A stretch of DNA of 64,000 nucleotides from Roseateles saccharophilus (GCF_004342485.1 NZ_SMBU01000006.1:124001-188000), one strand, 5' to 3'. Counted from the first letter of the stretch, positions 1-9,717 are shown. Translations and numbers: made by a program. The notes: a model not told the origin generated them from the sequence alone.

Positions 1-146
1 GGACTGACACCGAGCTGCTGCGCCAGCCGTCGGATCGAGGGCAGTCGCGCACCCGCCGCAAGTTGCCCGCGCTCGAGCAGCCGCCGCATTTGCTGCTCGA
101 TCTGCGCAGCCAGCGGCACGGTCGACTGGCGATCCAGGGTGAACAA
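1..146 (-). CDS. MocR/GntR-type regulator, N-terminal part (cut by window edge)
   Basis: The minus-strand frame from a TTG start at 144-146 encodes the start of a GntR-type winged helix. It has the typical sequence VPLAAQIEQQMRRLL, then ARLPSIRRLAQQLGVS as the beginning of the DNA-binding helices. A GGAGGA ribosome binding site lies 5 bases before the TTG, and there is no ATG in this frame near it. The short leader before the winged helix resembles MocR regulators, which carry an aminotransferase-like domain behind the helix. That second domain would lie outside the window, so MocR rather than plain GntR is an inference. The DUF3563 gene lies directly upstream on the same strand. Confidence 0.7.
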   Translation of the reverse strand, partial: MFTLDRQSTVPLAAQIEQQMRRLLERGQLAAGARLPSIRRLAQQLGVS

Positions 147-178
147 CGGAGTCCTCCACGCGGTGACGCGATTCTCAC

Positions 179-391
179 TCACGCATCGGGAGGAAGCGCA
201 GCGAAGCGCTCAGCAGGGCCACGCTCCAGGCGGCGCAGTCGCGATTCGAGGTCGGTCAGATCGCGAGCTCCGCGCAGGAAGCGCTCGTCGGCATCCAGAG
301 TGAGCTCGTCCCATGCGTGCCTCAACCACGCGCCCCAGCGCGAGGCTGCGACCGCGGCAGGTTGCGAAGTCAAGGTGACGGTGCGTTGCAT
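179..391 (-). CDS. DUF3563-like small protein
   Basis: This 70-residue protein has the pattern ERFLRGARDLTDLESRLRRLERG, seen here in part as ARDLTDLESRLRRLE, which resembles the short DUF3563 family of Burkholderiales. The family has no known function. I chose the internal ATG at 391 because a GGAGG ribosome binding site sits 8 bases upstream; the longer reading back to 472 adds a sequence unlike the family. The gene is 32 bp upstream of the regulator fragment at the window edge and on the same strand, so the two may be cotranscribed. There is no signal peptide or membrane segment. Confidence 0.6.
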   Translation of the reverse strand: MQRTVTLTSQPAAVAASRWGAWLRHAWDELTLDADERFLRGARDLTDLESRLRRLERGPAERFAALPPDA

Positions 392-723
392 GACGTGATC
401 CTCCGTGAGGTGATGGGTCACGATAGGCATCGCCCACGCTGCCGCACAGGCACAGACCGCACATAGGCTCACTCGCCTGTATCAGCGTCGCGGCTGACAC
501 AGAGAGCGAGGACACGATTCACTACCTCGGTAGCGAGAGGACACGCCGCCGCGCGCCGATCTGCACGACAAGTTGCCTCCTTGGTCGCTGGGCTGTCGCG
601 GCGCGCCAAGGACAGCTCCGGTTCAAGAGCGGCTGCCGGTATGTGCGGACCCATAGCGCCGCTGTCAGCCTGAAGCCGCCGCAGGCTTGCCGGAACACTG
701 CAAGTGCATGGCCGCTCGCCCCC
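392..723. other. gene-free stretch
   Basis: No convincing gene in any frame. A 61-codon minus-strand frame (469-654) has no ribosome binding site and no recognisable sequence. The stretch should hold the promoter of the DUF3563 gene; a small palindrome, CTACCGAGGTAG, lies near 522-533, but I cannot assign it to a regulator. Confidence 0.5.
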
Positions 724-1092
724 TCACCCCTGCGTCGGCCTGAACACCCGCACCCGGTGCCCGTCGGGGTCTGCCGTGACGGCGGTGAAGCCGAAGTCCA
801 TCGCCGTCGGAGCCTGGAGCACCGGCCAGCCGGAGGCTTTCCAGGCGGCGACCGCGGCGTTCACTTCGGCGTCGCTGCCGACCGTGATGCCGATCTCCGC
901 GCCGCCGCCGCGGTGCGGGCCGGCCGGCTGCACGTCGTGCGCGGCCCAGAGGCCGAGCATGGTCTTGTCGTTGAGCATGAACATCGCGAAGTTGGGGCTC
1001 TGCTCCACCGGCTCGCGGCCCAGCAGCGAGCGATAGAAGAGCACGCTCTCGGCGGGGCTGTGCACGTAGAGGATGAGGCAGTCGGGCTGCAT
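724..1092 (-). CDS. VOC (glyoxalase/bleomycin resistance fold) protein
   Basis: The 122-residue protein shows a single vicinal-oxygen-chelate unit: a first strand (CLILYVHSP), an FYRSLLG helix, GGGAEIGITV in the middle, and the closing signature TAVTADPDGHRVRVF. In this superfamily two beta-alpha-beta-beta-beta modules bind a metal or a small ligand, so one chain of this length would work as a dimer. The substrate cannot be read from the sequence. It is probably cytosolic, as no signal peptide is present. It stands alone, with no neighbour that indicates a role. Confidence 0.8.
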   Translation of the reverse strand: MQPDCLILYVHSPAESVLFYRSLLGREPVEQSPNFAMFMLNDKTMLGLWAAHDVQPAGPHRGGGAEIGITVGSDAEVNAAVAAWKASGWPVLQAPTAMDFGFTAVTADPDGHRVRVFRPTQG

Positions 1093-1375
1093 GGCGGTCT
1101 CCCAGGTTGTGGTGGCGCCATGCTCGGCGCTGGCAGTGACAGGACGTGTCAGCTATCCATTCCGCGTTCGCGGCACCACACGGCATGAAACCGGGATTTT
1201 GCGGGCCGAGCGCCGGGCCGCTCCCAAGCCGGCCCGTACTGGCGATGTGCTCGCGGCTCAATGCCGCGAGCATCGCCGCCCCCGCGGGGGGCGGACCAGC
1301 GTACCCGCTGGGCCGGGGGCTCCATCTCCTGCCCGGCACAATGTCGCCTCAACAGGCTTCAGCCCCGCCAACACC

Positions 1376-1618
1376 ATGACCGATACCCGCCCCGCACTGC
1401 CCGACCATCTCAGCGTCGACCCGCGCAGCCCCCACCACGTCGCCGCCGTGTTCGAGCACGACATCGGCATCCGCTTCAACGGCAAGGAGCGCAGCGACGT
1501 CGAGGAGTACTGCATCAGCGAGGGCTGGATCAAGGTGCCCGCCGGCAAGACGCTGGACCGCAAGGGCCGGCCGCTGTGCATCAAGCTCAAGGGCCAGGTC
1601 GAAGCCTTCTATCGATAA
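1376..1618 (+). CDS. DUF3297 family protein
   Basis: The 80-residue protein matches the DUF3297 pattern: a PDHLSVDPRSPH start, GIRFNGKERSDVEEYCISEG in the middle and RKGRPLCIKLKGQVE near the end. The family is common in proteobacteria and its function is unknown. The ATG at 1376 gives the usual family length; the frame stays open upstream to 1073 but that part has no family resemblance. No clear ribosome binding site is visible. Its stop is 12 bp from the stop of the convergent P450 gene. Confidence 0.8.
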   Translation: MTDTRPALPDHLSVDPRSPHHVAAVFEHDIGIRFNGKERSDVEEYCISEGWIKVPAGKTLDRKGRPLCIKLKGQVEAFYR

Positions 1619-1630
1619 GCATTCCGGCGC

Positions 1631-2992
1631 TCAGCGCCGTTGCAGGGTCAGTCTCAACCCGCCTTCGGGCCTCAGCGTGACCGCCATGCGCGGCTTCGGT
1701 GCTTCCTGGCTCACGGGGCTCAGTTCGAAGCGCTGCAGCAGCAGCGCCGCGATCAGCGTCATCTCCAGCACCGCGAAATGCTGGCCCAGGCAGACCCGTG
1801 GCCCGAGGCCGAAGGGGATGTAGGCGCCGCGCGGGATCTCGTGCGGCGCCTGACCTGCCGATGAAGGCAGGAAGCGCGCGGGCCTGAAGGCCAGCGGGTC
1901 CGGCCACCAGCGCGGGTCGCGGTGCAGCAGCCAGGGCGTCACGCGGATCAGCGTGCGCGCCGGCAGGCGCACGCCGCCGAGCGTGATCTCGCGTGTCAGC
2001 CGCCGCGTCATCATCGCCGCCACCGGCGGGTACAGGCGCATGGCCTCCTTCAGCGTCGCGCTCAGATAGGGCAGGGTGCCGGCGTCGTCGGCCGTCGGCA
2101 CGCGCCCACCCAGCAAGGCATCGACCTCGGCGCGTGCCCGCGCCTGGGTCTCGGGGTGGGCGGCCAGCAGCCAGCTCCACCACAGCAGGGCCGTCGCGCT
2201 GGTCTCGTGGCCGGCCTGGAAGCTGACCATGCACTGGTCGTAGACCTCCTTCGGCGACAGCACCTCGCCCGTGGCGTCATCGCGCAGCGCCATCAGCATG
2301 CCGAGCAGGTCGCTGCGGGCCTCGCCCGAAGCGCGCCGTGCATCGATGTGGCCGGCCAGCAGGCCGTGCATCAGGCGTTGCGCGCGGCGCTTGGCAGCCT
2401 TGCCGGGCAGGGGCAGCCAGTCGGGCAGCGTGAAGGGCCAGAACATCTCGGCCAGCGCCGTTTCGCTGAGCACCTGCACGGCGGCCGCTGCGGCGGCCGT
2501 GTCCGCGCCAATGGGCGTGCTGAACAGCGTGCGCGAGATGACGTCCATCGTCAGGTGGCTGAACAGGCCGTCCATCGTGACCTCGCCGCCGGCCACGCCG
2601 TCCAGCCCCGCCACGGCGGCCTCGGTCATCAGCGCGGCATAGCCGGCCACGCGCCGGGGCGCGAAGGCCGGCATCAGCATGCGGCGCTGGCGCTGCCAGG
2701 TGGCGCCCTCGGTGACGAGGACGGACTGGCCCATCAGCCCCGCGAACACCTCGGGCCCGCGCTCCCAGCGGATCAGCGCGTCGGCATGCTCGACCATCAC
2801 CTCGCGCAATAACTCGGGGTCGAAGACGTCGACGCCGCGCTCGGCCAGGATGCGCTGGCCGGCAAGGTCGCCCAGCGCCTGCTGCCGCGCGATGACGGCG
2901 AGGTAGTCGCGCCGCATCGCGGCCAGCACGGGCAGGCCCCACCAGCGGTCGGGATGGGCGGGCAGGTCGTTCCAGGTCAGGCTTGTCGGCAT
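1631..2992 (-). CDS. cytochrome P450
   Basis: This is a full-length soluble bacterial P450 of 453 residues. It has the oxygen-binding I-helix motif AGHETS (260-265), the ExxR pair of the K helix (E316, R319 in KEAMRLYP) and the heme-binding loop FGLGPRVCLG with the cysteine ligand C401. The family inserts one oxygen atom into an organic substrate using electrons from a ferredoxin and reductase, neither of which is encoded next to it. The sequence resembles the CYP4/CYP102-like fatty acid or terpene group, but I cannot name a substrate. It is divergent from the AraC-type regulator at 3052 across 59 bp, so that regulator is a natural candidate for controlling it. Confidence 0.93.
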   Translation of the reverse strand: MPTSLTWNDLPAHPDRWWGLPVLAAMRRDYLAVIARQQALGDLAGQRILAERGVDVFDPELLREVMVEHADALIRWERGPEVFAGLMGQSVLVTEGATWQRQRRMLMPAFAPRRVAGYAALMTEAAVAGLDGVAGGEVTMDGLFSHLTMDVISRTLFSTPIGADTAAAAAAVQVLSETALAEMFWPFTLPDWLPLPGKAAKRRAQRLMHGLLAGHIDARRASGEARSDLLGMLMALRDDATGEVLSPKEVYDQCMVSFQAGHETSATALLWWSWLLAAHPETQARARAEVDALLGGRVPTADDAGTLPYLSATLKEAMRLYPPVAAMMTRRLTREITLGGVRLPARTLIRVTPWLLHRDPRWWPDPLAFRPARFLPSSAGQAPHEIPRGAYIPFGLGPRVCLGQHFAVLEMTLIAALLLQRFELSPVSQEAPKPRMAVTLRPEGGLRLTLQRR

Positions 2993-3051
2993 GGGCTGGA
3001 TGCTGCGCCCGGTGGCCCGATGGGGTCTTGAACGAATGCGACACTGACCAG

Positions 3052-3903
3052 ATGGAAGCGCATCCGGGCACCCGCCTCTGGCTGCCGCCGCTGGCCCTGG
3101 CCGGTTGCGTGCGCGGCGTGATGCTGCGCGACACGCGCGGCCGCAGCCTCGATGCCCTGCAGCGTGAGAACTACTTTCCCGCCACGCCGCTGGTCAGCCT
3201 GTTCTGGTGGGCCGAGGGCGGCAGCGAATGGCTGGCCACGCCGGGCTTCTCGACGCCGCCCGCCGAGCCGTGCCATGCGCCTGTGCTGTTCGCCGGCCCG
3301 TTCACGCTGCCTACGCACACGCGCAACCCGGGCGAGGTCTCGGCCTTCAAGCTGCTGATGCTGCCCGATGCCTTCGCCGCGCTGACCGATGTCGCGCCGG
3401 ACCGCCACGTCAACCGGGTCGTCGATGCCCGCGAGGTGCTGCCGCCCGACTGGTGCGACTGGGCCGCGAGCCTGGGCGCCGCAGCGGACGACGCGACGCG
3501 GCTGCGGCTGCTGGAGGGCTTCCTGCTGCCGCGCTGGCAGGCCCTGGGCGCGCAGCGGCCGGGCCAGCGCTACGCCGCCTGGACCGAGGCCCTGGCCGTG
3601 CGCGCCGCGACCAGCGCGGCCGGCCGCAGCCTGCGCCAGCTGGAGCGCCGCATCAAGGCCTGGGCCGGCCTGCCGCTGCGCGAGCTGCGCGCGGTGTCGC
3701 GCGCGGAGGCGGCCTTCTACGCGGTGGCCGCGGCCGAGGGCCGGCCCGGCTTCAACTGGGCCGACATCGCCGCCGAAACCGACTATGCCGATCAGAGCCA
3801 CCTTTGCCGCGAGACGCGCCGGCTGACCGGCTTCAGCCCCGAGGAGCTGCGCCGGCGCATCCGGGCCGAGGAGGCCTTCTGGGCCTATCGACTCTGGCGC
3901 TGA
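3052..3903 (+). CDS. AraC-family transcriptional regulator
   Basis: This 283-residue protein has an N-terminal sensing region and a C-terminal AraC-type double helix-turn-helix. In the latter, GRSLRQLERRIKAWAGLPL forms the first unit, and FNWADIAAETDYADQSHL with RRLTGFSPEELRRR forms the second. The start at 3052 is preferred over the longer frame from 2983, because the upstream part overlaps the P450 promoter region and is low in family resemblance. Its position back to back with the P450 gene suggests local control, which is an inference. The effector is unknown. Confidence 0.85.
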   Translation: MEAHPGTRLWLPPLALAGCVRGVMLRDTRGRSLDALQRENYFPATPLVSLFWWAEGGSEWLATPGFSTPPAEPCHAPVLFAGPFTLPTHTRNPGEVSAFKLLMLPDAFAALTDVAPDRHVNRVVDAREVLPPDWCDWAASLGAAADDATRLRLLEGFLLPRWQALGAQRPGQRYAAWTEALAVRAATSAAGRSLRQLERRIKAWAGLPLRELRAVSRAEAAFYAVAAAEGRPGFNWADIAAETDYADQSHLCRETRRLTGFSPEELRRRIRAEEAFWAYRLWR

Positions 3904-3998
3904 GTGGCGGGGCGCCGCGCACCACCGATTTCACGGATTCACCGGGCCAGGAAGTTTCTCCGACCGCCGGTGCGGGAGCTTCTTCCTACACTGGCCTC

Positions 3999-4814
3999 AT
4001 GCGCCGCCTGCTGTTCCCGGCCCTGACCTGCGCCCTGCTTGCACCTGGAGCCTGGGCGCTGGACTGCCCACAACCCCTGCGCATCGGCTTCGGCGACCGC
4101 GCCACGCCGCCCGTCCTGCTCGGCCAGGGACCGACCTTTGCCGAGCCGCCGGGCTGGAGCGTTGCCGCCGTGCGCGAGGCCCTGCATCGCATCGGCTGCT
4201 CCGCCGAACTGCTGCGTCTGCCCAGGCGCCGGCTCAACGCCGCGCTGGCCAATGGCGAAGTCCAGTTCGCACTGCTCTACGGCCCGTCGCCGCAGCGGCT
4301 GCGCGCCTTCAGCTTTCCGCTTGATGCCCAGGGCCGGCCCGACACCGCCTGGGCGCCGGTCTTCGGCCACATGGCCTTGTACGGCCGCGCCGGCACCGTG
4401 CCCGACGCGGCCTGGAATGGCGTCGACCTGCCGCCCGGCCTGCGCGTGGGCGTGCTGGCCGGCAGCGTGCAGGAAGTTCTGGCCGGCCAACGCGGCTGGG
4501 CGGTCGAGCCCATCCTGAACCCCGACGGCGAGGTGGCCATGCTGCTGGCCCAGCGCTTCGACCTGCTGCTGACCGTGCGCGAGGGGCTGACGCCCGAGCA
4601 GCGCGCCTTGCTGGTGGAGTGGGCGCCGCTGGCGGCCTGGCAGCCGTATTTCGCGCCGGCGGCGCAGGCCTTCATGCAGCGCCACGGCCGCTGGACGCGC
4701 GCGTTCTGGGCCGAGTTCTGCCATGCCGTGCGCCGGCTGGAGCCCGACGCCCGGCCGGTGGACTGCGGCCAGTCGCTGCCGTCTCCACCGCCGCAAGTCC
4801 GCCTGGAGCGCTAA
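3999..4814 (+). CDS. exported family 3 solute-binding-like protein
   Basis: The 271-residue product begins with a signal peptide ending near ALLAPGAWA before LDCPQPL. The mature part resembles the periplasmic amino-acid-binding fold (SBP family 3): a first strand with LRIGFGDRATPPV, WSVAAVREALHRIGC, and a hinge strand with LPPGLRVGVLAGSVQEV. Proteins of this type without a nearby permease are frequent in Burkholderiales. No ABC permease or ATPase is linked here, so it may act as a stand-alone sensor or scavenging protein. The start at 3999 is the first ATG giving a proper signal peptide. Confidence 0.7.
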   Translation: MRRLLFPALTCALLAPGAWALDCPQPLRIGFGDRATPPVLLGQGPTFAEPPGWSVAAVREALHRIGCSAELLRLPRRRLNAALANGEVQFALLYGPSPQRLRAFSFPLDAQGRPDTAWAPVFGHMALYGRAGTVPDAAWNGVDLPPGLRVGVLAGSVQEVLAGQRGWAVEPILNPDGEVAMLLAQRFDLLLTVREGLTPEQRALLVEWAPLAAWQPYFAPAAQAFMQRHGRWTRAFWAEFCHAVRRLEPDARPVDCGQSLPSPPPQVRLER

Positions 4815-4828
4815 GGCATTGCGGTCGC

Positions 4829-4850
4829 AATTGACGCTTGCGTCAATTGA
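4829..4850. promoter_or_regulatory. perfect palindromic operator before the thiolase gene
   Basis: Arms CAATTGACGC and GCGTCAATTG are exact reverse complements separated by TT. The site ends 42 bp before the thiolase ATG. It has the size and symmetry of a dimeric TetR- or MerR-type repressor site. The palindrome itself is read directly; the bound protein is unknown. Confidence 0.65.
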
Positions 4851-4892
4851 TCGCGCAAAATGGCGCATCTGATTGACCCACGGAGAACTGCC

Positions 4893-6071
4893 ATGTCCGA
4901 CCCCATCGTGATCGTTTCCGCTGCCCGCACGCCCATCGGCGGCCTGCTGGGTGATTTCGCCGGCCTCGCCGGCTGGGAGCTGGGCGCCGTCGCGATCAAG
5001 GCGGCCGTCGAGCGTGCCGGTGTGCCCGGCGACGCCATCGACGAGGTGCTGATGGGCAACTGCCTGATGGCCGGCCAGGGCCAGGCCCCGGCCCGCCAGG
5101 CCATGCGCAAGGCTGGCCTGCCGGACTCGGCCGGTGCCGTCACGATGAGCAAGATGTGCGGCTCGGGCATGCGCGCGATGATGTTCGCCCACGACATGCT
5201 GGCGGCCGGCTCGGCCGAGGTCATGGTGGCCGGCGGCATGGAGAGCATGACCAATGCGCCCCACCTGATGTTCGCGCGCAAGGGCGTCAAGTACGGCATG
5301 GCGCAGATGTACGACCACATGGCCATTGACGGCCTGGAAGACGCCTACGAGCGCGGCAAGGCCATGGGCGTGTTCGCCGAGCAGTGCGTCGCCAAGTACA
5401 GCTTCAGCCGCGAGGCCATGGATCAGTACGCCATCTCGTCCACCGAGCGCGCCAAGGCCGCCAACCAGAACGGCAGCTTCGACTGGGAGATGGCGCCCGT
5501 GACGCTGAGCAGCCCCAAGGGCGACACCGTCATCAAGTTCGACGAGCAGCCCTTCAAGGCCAAGCTCGACAAGATCCCCACACTCAAGCCCGCCTTCAAG
5601 AAGGACGGCGCCATCACTGCGGCCACCTCGTCCAGCATCTCCGACGGCGCCGCCGCCCTGGTGCTGATGCGTGAGAGCACGGCCAAGGCGCGCGGCCTCA
5701 CGCCCATCGCCCGCATCGTCAGCCATGCCGTGCATGCCCAGGCGCCGGACTGGTTCACGACCGCCCCGGTCGGCGCGATCCAGAAGGCGCTGGCCAAGGC
5801 CGGCTGGCAGGCGGCCCAGGTCGACCTGTGGGAAGTGAACGAAGCCTTCGCCGCCGTGACGATGGCCGCGATGGCCGAGTTCAAGCTGCCGCACGAGATC
5901 GTCAACGTGCATGGTGGCGCCGTGGCCCTGGGCCACCCCATCGGTGCCAGCGGCGCGCGCATCGTCGTCACGCTGCTGGGCGCGCTGAAGAAGCGTGGCC
6001 TCAAGCGCGGCATGGCGGCGCTGTGCATCGGCGGCGGCGAGGCGACGGCCCTGGCCGTCGAGCTGGTCTAA
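4893..6071 (+). CDS. acetyl-CoA C-acyltransferase (thiolase)
   Basis: This 392-residue thiolase carries the nucleophilic cysteine C89 in SKMCGSGMRA, the histidine H348 in GGAVALGHPIGASG and the second active-site cysteine C378 in CIGGGEATA. It catalyses reversible Claisen condensation of two acyl-CoAs, or thiolysis of 3-ketoacyl-CoA. The length and sequence are those of short-chain acetoacetyl-CoA thiolases (AtoB/PhaA/BktB group); which member cannot be decided. The ATG at 4893 has CGGAGA upstream. Neighbouring MaoC and acyl-CoA dehydrogenase genes suggest a role in acyl-CoA degradation or polyhydroxyalkanoate precursor supply. It lies behind the palindrome at 4829-4850. Confidence 0.93.
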   Translation: MSDPIVIVSAARTPIGGLLGDFAGLAGWELGAVAIKAAVERAGVPGDAIDEVLMGNCLMAGQGQAPARQAMRKAGLPDSAGAVTMSKMCGSGMRAMMFAHDMLAAGSAEVMVAGGMESMTNAPHLMFARKGVKYGMAQMYDHMAIDGLEDAYERGKAMGVFAEQCVAKYSFSREAMDQYAISSTERAKAANQNGSFDWEMAPVTLSSPKGDTVIKFDEQPFKAKLDKIPTLKPAFKKDGAITAATSSSISDGAAALVLMRESTAKARGLTPIARIVSHAVHAQAPDWFTTAPVGAIQKALAKAGWQAAQVDLWEVNEAFAAVTMAAMAEFKLPHEIVNVHGGAVALGHPIGASGARIVVTLLGALKKRGLKRGMAALCIGGGEATALAVELV

Positions 6072-6074
6072 GCC

Positions 6075-6704
6075 ATGCCGGGTGTCCACGACCTGGCGCT
6101 GTTCGCCGCGACGGTGTTCGTGCTGAACGCGACGCCGGGCGTGGACATGGCCTACACCGTGGCCAGCACCTTGCGCGGCGGCTGGCGCCAGGGCGTGGCC
6201 GCCGCCATCGGCATCATGGCCGGCTGCGTGCTGCATACGCTGGCGGCGGCCTTCGGCCTCGCGGCGCTGCTGGCCACGTCGGCCGAGGCCTTCACGGTGG
6301 TGAAGCTCGTGGGCGCCGCCTATCTGCTCTACGTCGCCTGGGGCATGGCGCGTGCCGGGTTCAGGCCCGGCGGCGAAGCGGCCCAGGCGGCCGCGCCGGC
6401 CTCGCTGTGGCGCACGGCCCGCCAGGGCTTCTTCACGAACGCCCTCAACCCCAAGGTGGCGCTGTTCTTTCTGGCCCTGCTGCCGCAGTTCATCGATGCG
6501 GGCGCGCCTGACAAGACCCTGGCCTTCCTCTTCCTCGGCGCCTGGTTCATCGTGCAGGGCCTGCTGTTCCTGCTCGCGCTGATCGCGCTGGTGACGCCGC
6601 TGCGCCGCAGCCGCCCGCGGCCCTGGGTCGGGCGCGGCCTCAACCTCGGCGGCGCCGGCCTCTTCACCGTGCTGGCGGCCAGGCTCGCCCTCACCCGACC
6701 ATGA
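6075..6704 (+). CDS. LysE/RhtB-type amino acid exporter
   Basis: The 209-residue membrane protein has the LysE family signature near the start (LNATPGVDMAYTVAS), the conserved GVAAAIGIMAGC segment and the FFTNALNPKVALFFLALLPQF motif, here given in part as NALNPKVALFFLALLPQF. About six membrane segments are expected. Members export amino acids or other small metabolites by proton antiport. The gene begins 3 bp after the thiolase stop and ends with an ATGA overlap with the SDR gene, so the three are almost certainly one transcript. Confidence 0.9.
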   Translation: MPGVHDLALFAATVFVLNATPGVDMAYTVASTLRGGWRQGVAAAIGIMAGCVLHTLAAAFGLAALLATSAEAFTVVKLVGAAYLLYVAWGMARAGFRPGGEAAQAAAPASLWRTARQGFFTNALNPKVALFFLALLPQFIDAGAPDKTLAFLFLGAWFIVQGLLFLLALIALVTPLRRSRPRPWVGRGLNLGGAGLFTVLAARLALTRP

Positions 6705-7366
6705 ACGTCCTCATCATCGGCGCCTCGCGCGGCCTCGGTCTCGAATTCGTGCGCCAGTACCGCGCTGCGGGCGCGCGTGTCACCGCCACGGCGCGCGACG
6801 ACGCGGGGCTGGCGCGCCTGGCCGAACTCGGTGCCAAGCCGCTGAAGCTCGACGTCGCCGACGCGGCCAGCGTGTCCGGCCTGGCCTGGCAGATCGATGG
6901 CGAGCGCTTCGATGTCGTCGTCATCAATGCCGGCGTGTTCGGGCCGCGCGCCGATGCGCTGCAGGTGCCCGCCGAGGCCGATTTCGACGCCGTCATGCGC
7001 ACCAATGTGCTGGGCCCCATGCGCCTGCTGCCGCAGGTGGCCGACAACCTCGCCGACGGCGCCCGCCTGGCCCTGATCTCGTCGCGCATGGGCTCCATAG
7101 CCCTGCGCACCAGCGCCAGCGGCTGGCTCTACCGGGCCTCCAAGGCAGCCGTGAACTCGGTGATGAAGGACGCGTCGCTCGTGCTCGCGGGCAAGGCCAC
7201 CGTCGTCAGCTTCCACCCCGGCTGGGTGCGCACCGACATGGGCGGCAGCGGCGCCGACATCGACGCGCCCACCAGCATCGCCGGCATGCGCACCGTGCTG
7301 GCCAGCGTGAAGCCGGCGGACACGGGCAGCTTCTTCAACTACGACGGGCAGCGGCTGGACTGGTGA
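6701..7366 (+). CDS. short-chain dehydrogenase/reductase
   Basis: The 221-residue protein has the Rossmann nucleotide-binding motif GASRGLG at residues 7-13, the NAG motif (VVINAGVFGP) and the catalytic YxxxK (YRASK) with an upstream serine in LISSRMGS. The C-terminus includes the FHPGWVRTDMGG loop of csgA-like SDR proteins. It likely reduces or oxidises a carbonyl with NAD(P)H in the cytosol; substrate unknown. It overlaps the exporter by 4 bp. Confidence 0.9.
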   Translation: MNVLIIGASRGLGLEFVRQYRAAGARVTATARDDAGLARLAELGAKPLKLDVADAASVSGLAWQIDGERFDVVVINAGVFGPRADALQVPAEADFDAVMRTNVLGPMRLLPQVADNLADGARLALISSRMGSIALRTSASGWLYRASKAAVNSVMKDASLVLAGKATVVSFHPGWVRTDMGGSGADIDAPTSIAGMRTVLASVKPADTGSFFNYDGQRLDW

Positions 7367-7450
7367 GGGCGGCAGCCGGTCGGCCGTAACCAACCCTTAC
7401 CTCCGGGGCAGGGGTTTGCTGCGCTAAGGTTCCGATCCTTCAGGAGCCGA

Positions 7451-7924
7451 ATGGACATGCCCCTTTCAGACGCCGAAACGATGCTGGCACCGGTCCGCAT
7501 CGGCGAGGTCTGCGAGCGTGTCGTCCGCTTCACGCGCGAGGACATCGCCGCCTTTGCTCGCCTGAGCGGCGACAGCAACCCGCTGCATCAAGACCTGCAG
7601 GCCGCGCGCCGGGCCCGCCGCGGCGACCTCATCGCCAGCGGCCAGCAGACGACGGCCCAGCTGATGGGCCTGGCCGCCAGCCATTTCTCGCGCGGCGTTG
7701 ACGGCCAAGCGCGCGAGCTGCTGTGCCTCAATTTCAATTTCGCGTTCAAGGCGCCGGTGCTGGCCGAACGCGAGCTGCTGCTGCACTGGCGCGTGACCAG
7801 CGTGGAGTGGAATGCCGCCCTCGAGGGTTGGCTGGCCCATGTCGATGGCAGCGCCGCCGAGAGGCATGGTCAGGCCTGCGTGATCGGGCGCGGAACCTTG
7901 CTGGTCAAGACCGGCGTGGACTGA
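7451..7924 (+). CDS. MaoC-like hotdog-fold dehydratase
   Basis: The 157-residue protein has the hydratase-2 motif of the MaoC family, FARLSGDSNPLHQD, in which the Asp and His are the expected catalytic pair. Such proteins hydrate 2-enoyl-CoA to (R)-3-hydroxyacyl-CoA or bind acyl-CoA thioesters. AGGAG lies just before the ATG. It is 84 bp after the SDR gene and 60 bp before the acyl-CoA dehydrogenase gene, in the same orientation. This context fits fatty or branched acyl-CoA metabolism. Confidence 0.82.
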   Translation: MDMPLSDAETMLAPVRIGEVCERVVRFTREDIAAFARLSGDSNPLHQDLQAARRARRGDLIASGQQTTAQLMGLAASHFSRGVDGQARELLCLNFNFAFKAPVLAERELLLHWRVTSVEWNAALEGWLAHVDGSAAERHGQACVIGRGTLLVKTGVD

Positions 7925-7984
7925 GCCCGGACCCGCGCTGCGGGGACAATGGAGGCACCCCAAACCAGAGGTCACAAGCTCACC

Positions 7985-9111
<1,127 letters not shown>

Positions 9112-9115
<4 letters not shown>

Positions 9116-9675
9116 GCGAAGTGGATCTCCGTGCTCGGTCGCACATGACCGAGCCGCGGCATCACAAACTTGAACGAGGCCTGGTGCGGCTCGGCGACGG
9201 GCGCACTGCACAGGTCTTCGGCGATCCAGAGCTGGTAGCCCAGCTCCCAGGCCGCGCGCGCCGTGCCCTCCACACCGATGTGGGTGACGATGCCGCCCAG
9301 CACCAGCGTCGTGATGCCGCGCCGGCGCAGCTGCAGGTCCAGCTCGGTGCCGTGGAAGGCATTCCACTGGCGCTTGACGATGGCCACATCGCCCGGCTGC
9401 GTGGGCAGCCCGGCGGGGTCGTCCCACCAGTGCGCCGGCAGGCCGCCGGGCGGCAGCGGCGCAGGCTGGTCGGTGCTCTGGCGCAGCAGCTCGGGGAAGC
9501 CGCGGGACCAGCCCACCTTCACGCGCACGACCAGCCCGCCACGGTCGCGCAAGCGGGCCGCCAGCGCGGCGGCGCGGCTCACCACGTCCGCCGCGGCATG
9601 GGGTTCGCGGCCGAAGCCGAGGATGCCCTGCTGCAGGTCGACGAGGACGAGGGCGGTCTGGGAGGGGTTTAGCAT
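9112..9675 (-). CDS. isochorismatase-family hydrolase lacking the usual cysteine
   Basis: The 187-residue protein has the cysteine-hydrolase fold: ALVLVDLQQGIL with the Asp of the triad, an internal VRVKVGWSRG, and LGGIVTHIGVEGTARAAWELGYQ. In canonical nicotinamidase or N-carbamoylsarcosine hydrolases the last motif contains the nucleophilic Cys; here Gly takes that place, as in the YecD-like subgroup. So fold membership is clear and hydrolase activity is not. It is divergent from the TetR gene and shares its operator, which suggests that TetR represses it. Confidence 0.85.
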
Positions 9676-9684
9676 GGGAAGCTC

Positions 9685-9710
9685 AATTCATGAGGATTTG
9701 CTCATGAATT
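9685..9710. promoter_or_regulatory. perfect inverted repeat, probable TetR operator
   Basis: Arms AATTCATGAG and CTCATGAATT are exact reverse complements with GATTTG between them. The repeat fills the 42-bp gap between the hydrolase start (9675) and the TetR start (9718), so a bound regulator would block both genes. The match is read directly; the identity of the bound protein is inferred from position. Confidence 0.8.
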
Positions 9711-9717
9711 TAAGTTT

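Noticed and set aside
469-654. Small minus-strand frame of 61 codons
   Set aside because: No ribosome binding site, no recognisable sequence, composition unlike the true genes.
1276-1300. GC-rich inverted repeat GCCCCCGCGGGGGGC between the VOC and DUF3297 genes
   Set aside because: Neither flanking gene ends there, and no T-tract follows; in DNA of this composition such a repeat can be accidental.
3939-6236. A 765-codon open frame on the minus strand
   Set aside because: It runs antisense across the solute-binding and thiolase genes, both clearly real; its His/Gly/Arg-rich product is typical of reverse frames in GC-rich coding DNA.
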